DNA of 64,000 nt. Source: Duganella alba (GTDB lineage Bacteria > Pseudomonadota > Gammaproteobacteria > Burkholderiales > Burkholderiaceae_D). Made by a program: the position numbers and the translations under genes. Within the stretch, counting starts at the first letter, position 1. Every line of letters starts with the position of its first letter. The notes below the pieces were generated by a model. The model was not told the DNA's origin, made no database searches, and worked only from the letters and a program-made list of their open reading frames with translations. The stretch spans positions 124,001 to 188,000 of the forward strand of contig NZ_WKJN01000007.1 in assembly GCF_009674495.1 (NCBI RefSeq), written 5' to 3'. Positions 1 through 7,960 of the stretch are shown here, piece by piece.

Positions 1-1
1 C

Positions 2-1306
2 ACGCCGGGCCTGAACGCCATCGGCACCGAGCCGGAGCTGACGCTGAACCTGATTCCGAACGCGCACGCGGTGTTGTTCATCCTGGCGGCCGACACCGGC
101 GTGACCAAGAGCGACATCGAAGTCTGGCGCAACCACATCGGCGCCGGCGCCGGCCGCCTGGTGGTGCTGAACAAGATCGACAGCATGTGGGACGAGCTGC
201 GCAGCGAGGACGACGTCAACGCCGAGATCGAACGGCAGCAGGCCAATGTGGCGCATGTGCTGGCGCTGGAGCCGCGCCAGGTGTTTCCGGTGTCGGCGCA
301 GAAGGCGCTGGTGGGCAAGATCAACCGCGACGTGGCGCTGATCGCGCGCAGCCGCCTGCACGCGCTGGAAGGCGCGCTGTTCAACGAGCTGATTCCGGCC
401 AAGAAGGACATCGTGCGCAAGCAGCTGACCGAGGAATTGCAGGCGCTGAACACGGCGCAGCTGGGCATGCTGAACGGCCGCGCGCGCGGCATCGTCGAGC
501 AGCTGCACGAGCTGCGCAGCCTGCGCGGCAAGAACCAGAGCGTGATCGCCCACATGATGCGCCGCATCGACGTGGAGAAAAAAGAATTCGACGCCAGCCT
601 GTTCAAGCTGCAGGCGACGCGCGCCGTGTTCACGCGTTTGTCGACCGAGCTGTACACCAGCATGGGCATGGACATCGTGCGCGACGACATCGAACTGGTG
701 CGCCAGGAGATGCAGCGCAGCCGCTTCTTCACTGGCGTGCGCGAGGCGGTGCGCGGCTACTTCGAGCGCACCCGCGCCAACCTCGACGCGGCCGAGCGCA
801 AGACGCTGGAAATCAGCGAGATGATGGGCGTGATGTACCGCCGCTTCTCCGCCGAGCACGGCCTGACGCTGGCGCTGCCGATGCCGTTTTCGCTGGACCG
901 CTACCGTGACGAGCTGGCCAGCATCGAGGCGATCTACTACAAGACCTTCGGTACGGCGACGCTGATCACCACCAGCCGCGTGACCCTGATGGAGAAGTTC
1001 TTCGACACCATCGCCTCGCGCGTGCGCGGCTGCTTCCGCTCGGCGAACAACGACGCCGAGGCGTGGCTGAAGGTGATCATGGCGCCGCTGGAGGCGCAGA
1101 TCCGCCAGCACAAGGATCAGTTGAAGCACCGGCTCGGTTCGATCCAGCGCATCCACGATGCGACCGACAGCCTGGAACAGAAGATTGACGCGTTCGAGCA
1201 CAGCCAGCAGGAGCTGGAGGTGCAGAAGACGCGCCTGAATGAACTGGCCGGTGCGATCAGCATCGCCATCAACGCGGAATTCGTGGCGCTCGACGCCGCC
1301 GCCTAA
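2..1306 (+). CDS. Dynamin-family GTPase, 3' part (N-terminus outside window)
   Basis: The frame is open from the first bases, so the gene begins upstream. The first visible codons give TPGLN, the end of a G3 (DxxG) switch. LNKIDSMWDE about 55 residues later is the G4 (NKxD) guanine-specificity motif. The following roughly 300 residues are helical and charged, as expected for the stalk region of bacterial dynamin-like proteins, which remodel or protect membranes. The P-loop lies outside the window, so nucleotide binding cannot be confirmed here. The stop is 12 bases before mutY, so the two are probably co-transcribed. The family call is good; the specific role is unknown. Confidence 0.75.
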   Translation, partial: TPGLNAIGTEPELTLNLIPNAHAVLFILAADTGVTKSDIEVWRNHIGAGAGRLVVLNKIDSMWDELRSEDDVNAEIERQQANVAHVLALEPRQVFPVSAQKALVGKINRDVALIARSRLHALEGALFNELIPAKKDIVRKQLTEELQALNTAQLGMLNGRARGIVEQLHELRSLRGKNQSVIAHMMRRIDVEKKEFDASLFKLQATRAVFTRLSTELYTSMGMDIVRDDIELVRQEMQRSRFFTGVREAVRGYFERTRANLDAAERKTLEISEMMGVMYRRFSAEHGLTLALPMPFSLDRYRDELASIEAIYYKTFGTATLITTSRVTLMEKFFDTIASRVRGCFRSANNDAEAWLKVIMAPLEAQIRQHKDQLKHRLGSIQRIHDATDSLEQKIDAFEHSQQELEVQKTRLNELAGAISIAINAEFVALDAAA

Positions 1307-1318
1307 TCTAGGAACAGA

Positions 1319-2449
1319 ATGAAAGTTGTAGCAGTAGAGAATTTTGCAGACCCGAGTTTTTCGGCCGACCTGATCGGCTGGCAAAAAGTGCATGGCCGCC
1401 ATGTGCTGCCGTGGCAGAACACCCGCGACGCCTACCTGATCTGGCTGTCGGAAATCATGTTGCAGCAGACGCAGGTGTCGGCGGTGCTGGGCTATTACGC
1501 GCGCTTCCTGGAGCGCTTCCCTACCCTGCGCGACCTGGCCGCCGCGCCGGTCGAGGATGTGATGGCGCAGTGGAGCGGCCTGGGCTACTACACGCGGGCG
1601 CGCAATCTGCACAAGTGCGCGCAGCGCGTGGTGGCCGAGTATGACGGCGTGTTTCCTTCCGATCCTTTGTTGCTGGCGGAGCTGCCGGGCATCGGCCGTT
1701 CGACGGCGGCGGCGATCGCGGCGTTTTCCAGCGGCCGGCGCGCGGCCATCATGGACGGCAACGTCAAGCGCGTGTTTGCGCGCGTGTTCGGCATCGATAC
1801 CTATCCGGGCGAGCGCAAGACCGAGGAAGCCATGTGGCGACGCGCGGAGGCGCTGTTGCCGGAGGTGGGCATCGAGTCGTACACGCAGGGCTTGATGGAC
1901 ATGGGCGCGACCTTGTGCACGCGCAGCAGTCCGTCGTGCGAGCGTTGCCCGATGCAGCCGCGCTGCGTGGCGTTCGCCACCAGCCGCACCAAGGATCTGC
2001 CGGTGCGCAAGCCAAAGAAGGCGACGCCGGAGAAGCATGCGGTGATGCTGGCGATCGTCGACGGCGGCCAGGTGCTGCTGGAGCAGCGGCCGCCGAGCGG
2101 TATCTGGGGCGGGCTGCTGTCGCTGCCGGAACTCGACGGCCACGTGGTGGCGGAGGATGACGAGGTGGCGCCGGCCGATGACGATGCCTTGCTGCGCGCG
2201 GTGGGCAAGTTCGGCCAGATGGAATCGTGTGAACGCCTGTCGACGGTGACGCATGTGTTCACGCACTACAAGCTGCACATCGCGCCCTACCGCGTGACAT
2301 TGGCGAAGCGGTTGCCGATGGCCGCCGAATCCGGCCACGTCTGGCTCGACGCCGCCCGCATCGCCGACGCCGCCCTGCCGGCGCCGATCAAGAAGCTGCT
2401 GCTGGAACTGGTGGGCGACAGCCGCGAGGCCCAGCAGCGGATGTTCTAG
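1319..2449 (+). CDS. mutY: A/G-specific adenine DNA glycosylase MutY
   Basis: MutY removes adenine mispaired with 8-oxoguanine or guanine in base excision repair. At 376 aa it has the usual length. The catalytic Glu45 lies in EIMLQQTQV, the helix-hairpin-helix is LPGIGRSTAAAIAAF (about 122-136), and Asp146 sits in IMDGNVKRV. The 4Fe-4S ligands Cys200, Cys207, Cys210 and Cys216 have the C-x6-C-x2-C-x5-C spacing. The C-terminal 140 residues form the NUDIX-like domain that recognises 8-oxoG. The ATG is preceded by AGGAA. The stop codon lies inside a CTAG palindrome shared with the convergent gene on the other strand. Confidence 0.97.
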   Translation: MKVVAVENFADPSFSADLIGWQKVHGRHVLPWQNTRDAYLIWLSEIMLQQTQVSAVLGYYARFLERFPTLRDLAAAPVEDVMAQWSGLGYYTRARNLHKCAQRVVAEYDGVFPSDPLLLAELPGIGRSTAAAIAAFSSGRRAAIMDGNVKRVFARVFGIDTYPGERKTEEAMWRRAEALLPEVGIESYTQGLMDMGATLCTRSSPSCERCPMQPRCVAFATSRTKDLPVRKPKKATPEKHAVMLAIVDGGQVLLEQRPPSGIWGGLLSLPELDGHVVAEDDEVAPADDDALLRAVGKFGQMESCERLSTVTHVFTHYKLHIAPYRVTLAKRLPMAAESGHVWLDAARIADAALPAPIKKLLLELVGDSREAQQRMF

Positions 2450-2874
2450 AGGTATTTGATGGCAGCAATGGCGAGCGCGACGATGGTGAGCTGCAAGCCA
2501 AAGGTCCACCGCAGCATGGTGGCGATGGCCCGGTCGATTTTGCCACCGAGTTCCTCGCGGACCTGATCAATCTTGCCGTCGAGTCGAGTAAGGCCAACGT
2601 CCATCTTGCCGTCAAGTCGGGTAAAGCCAGCGTCCATCTTGCCGTTGAGTTCGGTATGCAGGAGGTCAATCTTGGCGTTGAACTCAGCATGCATGAGGTC
2701 AATTTTGCTGTTGAGTTCGTTACGAACGATGTCAATCCTGGCGTCAGTCTTGGCGAAGCCGACGCCCACTTCTTCGCGCAACGCTGAGAATTCATCCCTG
2801 CGGACGTAATTGGACTGGATGACGGCGACGTCCGTCTCCAATGTGCTGACACGCTCGGTGATTTGCTGATCCAT
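2446..2874 (-). CDS. Small coiled-coil protein with 11-residue repeats and a C-terminal membrane anchor
   Basis: This 142-aa protein has no recognised function. Residues 1-40 are charged and helical. From residue 46 to 114 the triplet R/K-I/M-D recurs at 46, 57, 68, 79, 90, 101 and 112, an exact 11-residue period with units such as ELNGKMDAGFT. Undecad repeats form right-handed or straight coiled coils. Residues about 121-140 (FGLQLTIVALAIAAIKYL) form a single membrane helix, so the rod probably projects from the inner membrane. It resembles short phage-like or DUF1640-type coiled-coil proteins in architecture only. It converges on mutY with a 4-base overlap. Confidence 0.75.
   Translation of the reverse strand: MDQQITERVSTLETDVAVIQSNYVRRDEFSALREEVGVGFAKTDARIDIVRNELNSKIDLMHAEFNAKIDLLHTELNGKMDAGFTRLDGKMDVGLTRLDGKIDQVREELGGKIDRAIATMLRWTFGLQLTIVALAIAAIKYL
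2540..2740 (-). repeat. 33-bp in-frame tandem repeat inside the coiled-coil gene
   Basis: Seven degenerate copies of a 33-base unit encode the K(I/M)D-centred 11-residue repeats. Codons for KID or KMD recur every 33 bases with no indels. Copies centred near residues 79 and 90 are the most alike, pointing to recent duplication. Confidence 0.7.
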
Positions 2875-2949
2875 GGCGGCCTCCCGTTCCTCATCATCGA
2901 CCGCGCAAGGCGCAACGTCAAGCGCGGCGCTTGCCGTGCTTGAGGCAGA

Positions 2950-4086
2950 TCAGAGCTCGTCGAGCGAGAACAGGCGGCGGTGTTCGCGGATGGCGTAGCG
3001 GTCGGTCATGCCGGCGATGTAGTCGGCAATCTTGCGCGCCTGCTTGTTCACGTCGCCCGATTTGTCCTGGTAATCCGGCGGCAGCAGCACCGGCTCGGCC
3101 ATGAAGGACTCGAACAGCTCGCGCACGATGCGGCTGGCCTTCACCCGCATGCGGTTGACCTTGTAGTGACGATACAGATTCGCATGCAGGAAGCGCTTGA
3201 GCTCGGTTGCATCCTTGCGCATGCCCTCCGAAAAACGGATCAGCGGCGGCGCCGCGCGCACGTCGTCGATATGCTTCGGCGCCGCCTCGGCGATGCGCGC
3301 GCTGGACGTGACGATCAGGTCGTCCGCCAGCGCCGTGATCAGGCGGCGCAAGGTTTCGTAAATCGCGCGCCGGCCCGACAGGCCGGGAAACGCCAGCTGC
3401 ACATCGCGCCACAGCCGCGCAAAGAAATCCACCTGCTCCAGCTGCCCGATGGTGATCAGGCCGGAACGCAGGCCGTCGTCGATATCGTGGCTGTTGTAGG
3501 CGATCTCATCCGCCAGATTGGTCAGCTGCGCCTCCAGCGACGGCTGCGTGCGGTCGATGAAGCGCTGCGCCACCGGTCCCAGCACGCGCGCATTGTTCAG
3601 CGAGCAGTGCTTGAGAATGCCCTCGCGCGTTTCAAACATCAGATTCAGGCCGTCGTAGGCGCCGTAGTGCTCTTCGAGCTCGTCGACCACGCGCAAGCTT
3701 TGCAGGTTGTGCTCGAAGCCGCCATGGTGCTGCATGCACTCGTTGAGCACATCCTGGCCGACGTGGCCGAACGGCGTGTGGCCCAGGTCGTGCGCCAGCG
3801 AAATCGCCTCCACCAGGTCCTCGTTCAGGCGCAGGTTGCGCGCCAGCGAACGGCCGATCTGCGCCACCTCCAGGCTGTGGGTCAGCCGGGTGCGGAACAG
3901 GTCGCCTTCATGGTTGAGGAACACCTGGGTCTTGTACTCGAGCCGGCGGAACGCCGACGAGTGGATGATGCGGTCGCGGTCGCGCTGGAACTGGCTGCGC
4001 GACGCATGCGCCGTCTCCGGATGATGGCGGCCGGCGCCGCCTTCCGAATGGGCCGCGTAGGGAGCGAGGTATTCTTCCGGCGACAT
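2950..4086 (-). CDS. dgt: Deoxyguanosinetriphosphate triphosphohydrolase-like protein
   Basis: This HD-superfamily dNTPase hydrolyses dNTP to deoxynucleoside and triphosphate. The 378-aa protein has the metal ligands in order: His70 (RLTHSLEV), the His99-Asp100 pair in [11 protein letters not shown], and a later Asp in [26 protein letters not shown] near residue 47 is typical of the Dgt family. The start at 4086 is preceded by GGGGAGG. A longer open frame upstream overlaps aroB and is rejected. It follows aroKB by 14 bases, the usual Burkholderiales order aroK-aroB-dgt. It is likely the non-E. coli-type enzyme, whose preferred substrate cannot be read from sequence. Confidence 0.95.
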   Translation of the reverse strand: MSPEEYLAPYAAHSEGGAGRHHPETAHASRSQFQRDRDRIIHSSAFRRLEYKTQVFLNHEGDLFRTRLTHSLEVAQIGRSLARNLRLNEDLVEAISLAHDLGHTPFGHVGQDVLNECMQHHGGFEHNLQSLRVVDELEEHYGAYDGLNLMFETREGILKHCSLNNARVLGPVAQRFIDRTQPSLEAQLTNLADEIAYNSHDIDDGLRSGLITIGQLEQVDFFARLWRDVQLAFPGLSGRRAIYETLRRLITALADDLIVTSSARIAEAAPKHIDDVRAAPPLIRFSEGMRKDATELKRFLHANLYRHYKVNRMRVKASRIVRELFESFMAEPVLLPPDYQDKSGDVNKQARKIADYIAGMTDRYAIREHRRLFSLDEL

Positions 4087-4100
4087 CGCGGCCTCCCCGC

Positions 4101-5744
4101 TCAGACGCAGGCGGCCAGCGTCGCCAGCAGCAGCTCCCGCGGCGCGTTGGTGATCTTCGGCGCACCCAGCGGATTGAGCAGGATGAACTTGATGGCGCCG
4201 CCTTCGTTCTTCTTGTCGACTTCCATCAACTCCAGCCAGCGTTCGGCGCCCAGGTCGGGCGCCTTGACCGGCAGGCCGGCCGCCGCCACCAGCGCGCGCA
4301 CGCGCGCGACCGACGCCGCGTCGATCAGGCCCATGCGCTGCGACAGATCGGCCGCCATCACCATGCCGCAGCCGACCGCTTCGCCGTGCAGCCACTCGCC
4401 GTAGCCGAGGCCGTTTTCGATGGCGTGGCCGAAGGTGTGGCCGAAATTCAGGATGGCGCGCAGCCCGCCTTCGCGCTCGTCCTGGCGCACCACGTCCGAC
4501 TTGATTTCGCACGAGCGGGCGATGGCGTAGGCCAGCGCGCCCTTGTCGCGCGCCACCAGCTTGCCGATATTGGCTTCGATCCAGTCGAAGAAGGCGGCGT
4601 CGATGATGGCGCCGTGCTTGATCACTTCCGCCAGGCCGGCCGCCAGTTCGCGCGCCGGCAGCGTTTCCAGCGTCGAGGTATCGGCGATCACCGCGCGCGG
4701 CTGGTAGAAGGCGCCGATCATGTTCTTGCCCAGCGGGTGGTTGATGCCGGTCTTGCCGCCCACCGACGAGTCGACCTGCGACAGCAGCGTGGTCGGCACC
4801 TGGATGAAGTCGACCCCGCGCATATAGCTGGCGGCCGCAAAGCCGGTCAGGTCGCCGATCACGCCGCCGCCCAGCGCCACCAGCGTGGTCTTGCGGTCGG
4901 CCTTGTTTTCCAGCAGCGCATCGAAGATCCGCATCAGGCTGGTCCAGTTCTTGAATTCCTCGCCGTCCGGCAGGATCACGGACATGACCTGCTTGCCGGC
5001 GTCGCGCAGGCCGCGCTCGACGCGTTCCAGGTACAGCGGCGCCACGGTGGTGTTGGTGACGATGGCCACCTTGCTGCCGTGCACATGGCGCGCCAGCAAG
5101 GCGGTGTCGTTGAGCAGCGCCGGGCCGATGGAAATCGGGTAGCTGCGCTCGCCCAATTCGACGTTTAACAGGATGGTGGATTGTTCGTTCATCGATGGTT
5201 GTGCGTAGGTCACACAGTTGGGCGCGGCCTCGCAGGCCTGGGTTTCCAACTGGTTCAAAATGGTCTGAACCATCGATTGTACGTTAGGACGGCCGGTATC
5301 GATGACCAAATCGGCAATTTCCGTGTACAAAGGATCACGCACCGCCATCAATTCTTCCAGTTTCTTGCGCGGATCGGCGGTTTGCAGCAGCGGCCGGTTC
5401 TTGTCGTGGGCGGTGCGCTGCAGGATGCTGTGCACGGTCGCGCGCAGGTACACCACGGTGCCGCGCGACTTGAGCAGGGCGCGGCTCTCGGCGTTGAGGA
5501 CGGCGCCGCCGCCGGTGGCCAGCACCAGTCCCTCCTGGCCGCACAGCTCGCGGATCACCTCGGCTTCACGGCGGCGGAAGCTGGCTTCGCCCTCGATTTC
5601 AAAGATCCACGGGATCGACGCGCCCGTGCGCGCCTCGATCTCGTGGTCGGAATCAATAAACTTCAGCCCCAGCTTGCGCGCCAGGATGCGGCCGATGGTG
5701 GTCTTTCCTGCCCCCATCAGGCCGACTAAAAACACATTTTGCAT
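4101..5744 (-). CDS. aroKB: Fused shikimate kinase / 3-dehydroquinate synthase
   Basis: One uninterrupted 547-aa frame carries two shikimate-pathway enzymes. Residues 1-175 are shikimate kinase: P-loop GLMGAGKTT (8-16), [21 protein letters not shown] and the lid KNRPLL. Residues 185-547 are 3-dehydroquinate synthase: [43 protein letters not shown] (zinc-ligand histidines) and LHGEAVG. In many relatives these are separate adjacent genes; here no stop separates them. An ATG at residue 185 (5192) could restart translation, but no Shine-Dalgarno sequence precedes it, so a fusion is more likely. It lies 12 bases downstream of the Ig-repeat lipoprotein gene. Confidence 0.93.
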   Translation of the reverse strand: MQNVFLVGLMGAGKTTIGRILARKLGLKFIDSDHEIEARTGASIPWIFEIEGEASFRRREAEVIRELCGQEGLVLATGGGAVLNAESRALLKSRGTVVYLRATVHSILQRTAHDKNRPLLQTADPRKKLEELMAVRDPLYTEIADLVIDTGRPNVQSMVQTILNQLETQACEAAPNCVTYAQPSMNEQSTILLNVELGERSYPISIGPALLNDTALLARHVHGSKVAIVTNTTVAPLYLERVERGLRDAGKQVMSVILPDGEEFKNWTSLMRIFDALLENKADRKTTLVALGGGVIGDLTGFAAASYMRGVDFIQVPTTLLSQVDSSVGGKTGINHPLGKNMIGAFYQPRAVIADTSTLETLPARELAAGLAEVIKHGAIIDAAFFDWIEANIGKLVARDKGALAYAIARSCEIKSDVVRQDEREGGLRAILNFGHTFGHAIENGLGYGEWLHGEAVGCGMVMAADLSQRMGLIDAASVARVRALVAAAGLPVKAPDLGAERWLELMEVDKKNEGGAIKFILLNPLGAPKITNAPRELLLATLAACV

Positions 5745-5756
5745 GCACGATCCAAG

Positions 5757-7928
5757 TTATAACGGGTTACTGCACTGCGTCGACACCCCGTATGGACTGC
5801 TGGCGCCGGGCGGGCGGACAGTTTGCGACGTGTAATCGGTACTCAATCCTATCAAGTGTACCAGAGAGGTGTAGCGGGACTCCGTGCCGCTGGCCTGGCC
5901 GCGAATGGTCAGGTTGACATCGAGCCAATAAACCCGGTCGCGCGGATACACCAGCGACACCGTGGCGCGGCCGCTGGCGTCGGTGGTCACGCTCGGCGTG
6001 ACGGTGACCGGAATGCCCGGATCGAGCACGCCGTTGCCGTTGGCGTCTTCGCCGGCGTCGAGGATGCCGTTGTTGTTGGCGTCCTCGTTGGCGCAGGCGG
6101 TGCGCGACACCGGCTCCCACGGACCGCTCGGCGCGGTATAGGCCAGCACGCCCTTGTAGTAGACGGTCGGCAGCACCGAGGCGGTCAGGTTGACGCCCGG
6201 CACCGCATTGCCGGCGGCGTCGGTGACGATCACCACGTAGTCGAGCTGGTAGGTGGTGCTGCCCGGCGTGCCGACGGTGTTGCCGGTGCCGGCGCTGATG
6301 AACATCGATTTCTGCGCCACCGTCAGGGTCGCCGTGGCGCTGGCGTTGGAACCACCGTTCAGGCGCGCCTGGATGCGCACGCCGTTGGTGGCGGTGACCG
6401 AGCTGCCGGCGATGAAGCTGGCGGTGGCGGCGCCGTCGGCGCCGGTGATCGCCACCGACGGCTCGGTCAGGCGGCCGCCGCTCGGATCGCTGAGGATGGA
6501 GAACGACACGCTGGCGTTCTGGACCAGGTTATTCTGCGCCGTGCCGTCGCGCACCACCGCGCGCAGGGTGGCCTGTTCGCTGGTGCTGCCGCCGGTGTTG
6601 GTGCCGATGGTGGCCGGATCGACCTGCAGCGTGATGGTGGACGAGCCGGTGACCGGCGCATAGAACGCCAGCGTGGTCTGGGTGGTCTGGCCGGCGGCGT
6701 TGGCGGTCAGCGTGGCCACGCCGGGGCCGGTGGCGTTGACAAAGGCGGTGGCGGCGCCGCCGGACAGGGCCAGCGCGCCGTTCAGCGGCGCGCCGCAGCC
6801 GGCGTCGCTGTAGATGGTGCCGCGCGAGGTGCTGAGGGTGACGCTGGCGCCCGGCGCATTGGTCACGGCCACCTGCTGGCAGCCGCCGATCGGCGCCGCC
6901 GCTTCGACATTGCCGCTGCCGTCCAGCACGCGCACCGCGAAGGTCGACGAATTGATGCTGATGCCGGTCGAGGCGATTTCCCCCATGGCCTTGACGGTGA
7001 TGACGTCGGCCGTGCCGCCGCTGGCGGTATAGCTGAGCACCAGCTGGCCGGCGGAATTGGTGACCGCCGCGCCGCCGCCCTTGACGGTCAGCGAGTTGGC
7101 GTTGGCGCTGTAGCTGACCGGCGTGCCGACCAGCGCGTTGCCGGCCGAATCGACCAGCTTGACGGTGACGTCGGCGCTGGCGCCGGCGCTGATGGTCGGC
7201 GCGGCGCTGATGGTCAGCACATTGCCGCTGACGCGCACCACGATCGGCGTGGCGGTGGCGCCCGGCACGCTGGCGCTGACGGTGATGTTGCGCGAGGTGG
7301 CGTCGCTGCCGATGCCCAGCGTGCCGGTGACGATGCCCTGGGCGCTGGTGACCGGGTTGGCCACGGTCAGGCTGCCGGAATCGGACTTCAGGCTGACGGT
7401 CACGTTCGGCACCACGTTGTTGTTGGCGTCGCGCACCAGCGCGGTGACGGTGACGTTCTTGGTGCCGCCGGACGGCAGCGTGCCGGAGTCGGCGGTCAGC
7501 GTCAGGGTCGGCACGGCGTTGACCACCTGTACCGTGATGGCGCTGGATTTGGCGTTGCCGGCGCTGGCGGTGATGGTGATGGTGCGCAGCGACGCATCGC
7601 CCTTGACGCTGAGTTTTTCCACCACCTGGCCCGAGGTGTTGGTGCTGCGGTTGGTGCTGGTGATGGTGCCCGAGCTGGCGCTGAAGCTGACCGTCTCACC
7701 GGCCAGCGCATTGCCGCCGGCGTCCTTGACGATGGCCGTCAGGGTCACCTCGGTGCCGTCCAGGCCGGACGAGGCGATGGTGGTGGCGTCGGCCGTCAGC
7801 GTCACGCTGGCCGCCTTCGATGGCGCCACGCCGGCGCTGTTGGTGCCCGGCGAACCGCCGCCGCCGCCGCACGCGGCTAACAGGCCCGCGCAGGCAAGCG
7901 CCGTCAGCCATTCCTTGAATTTATTCAT
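5757..7928 (-). CDS. Ig-like repeat lipoprotein with calcium-loop motif
   Basis: This 723-aa protein has a lipoprotein signal (lipobox LAAC at 18-21) followed by a Gly run. At least three bacterial Ig-like (Big_1/invasin-type) modules of about 95 residues follow (roughly 40-137, 138-235, 236-328), each with a TVTALVRDANNN-like strand and a V-SFSASSGT-like strand, then more divergent modules. Near residues 615-638 two tandem loops, DANNNGILDAGE and DANGNGVLDPG, look like calcium-binding DxNxNGxxD loops. It is Ser/Thr/Ala-rich with few Cys. It sits between pilQ and aroKB in the same unit, so it may be a surface adhesin or accessory of the type IV pilus. That role is inference only. Confidence 0.8.
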   Translation of the reverse strand: MNKFKEWLTALACAGLLAACGGGGGSPGTNSAGVAPSKAASVTLTADATTIASSGLDGTEVTLTAIVKDAGGNALAGETVSFSASSGTITSTNRSTNTSGQVVEKLSVKGDASLRTITITASAGNAKSSAITVQVVNAVPTLTLTADSGTLPSGGTKNVTVTALVRDANNNVVPNVTVSLKSDSGSLTVANPVTSAQGIVTGTLGIGSDATSRNITVSASVPGATATPIVVRVSGNVLTISAAPTISAGASADVTVKLVDSAGNALVGTPVSYSANANSLTVKGGGAAVTNSAGQLVLSYTASGGTADVITVKAMGEIASTGISINSSTFAVRVLDGSGNVEAAAPIGGCQQVAVTNAPGASVTLSTSRGTIYSDAGCGAPLNGALALSGGAATAFVNATGPGVATLTANAAGQTTQTTLAFYAPVTGSSTITLQVDPATIGTNTGGSTSEQATLRAVVRDGTAQNNLVQNASVSFSILSDPSGGRLTEPSVAITGADGAATASFIAGSSVTATNGVRIQARLNGGSNASATATLTVAQKSMFISAGTGNTVGTPGSTTYQLDYVVIVTDAAGNAVPGVNLTASVLPTVYYKGVLAYTAPSGPWEPVSRTACANEDANNNGILDAGEDANGNGVLDPGIPVTVTPSVTTDASGRATVSLVYPRDRVYWLDVNLTIRGQASGTESRYTSLVHLIGLSTDYTSQTVRPPGASSPYGVSTQCSNPL

Positions 7929-7960
7929 GAATGCATCCCATCGTTGTCGATTGATTCAAC

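Noticed and set aside
2573..2809. Plus-strand 78-codon frame opposite the coiled-coil gene
   Set aside because: Its repeats simply reflect the 33-base units of the minus-strand gene.
5823..7880. 685-codon open frame on the plus strand
   Set aside because: It is antisense to the Ig-repeat lipoprotein; Gly/Arg/Ala-rich periodic sequence is a shadow of the repeats.
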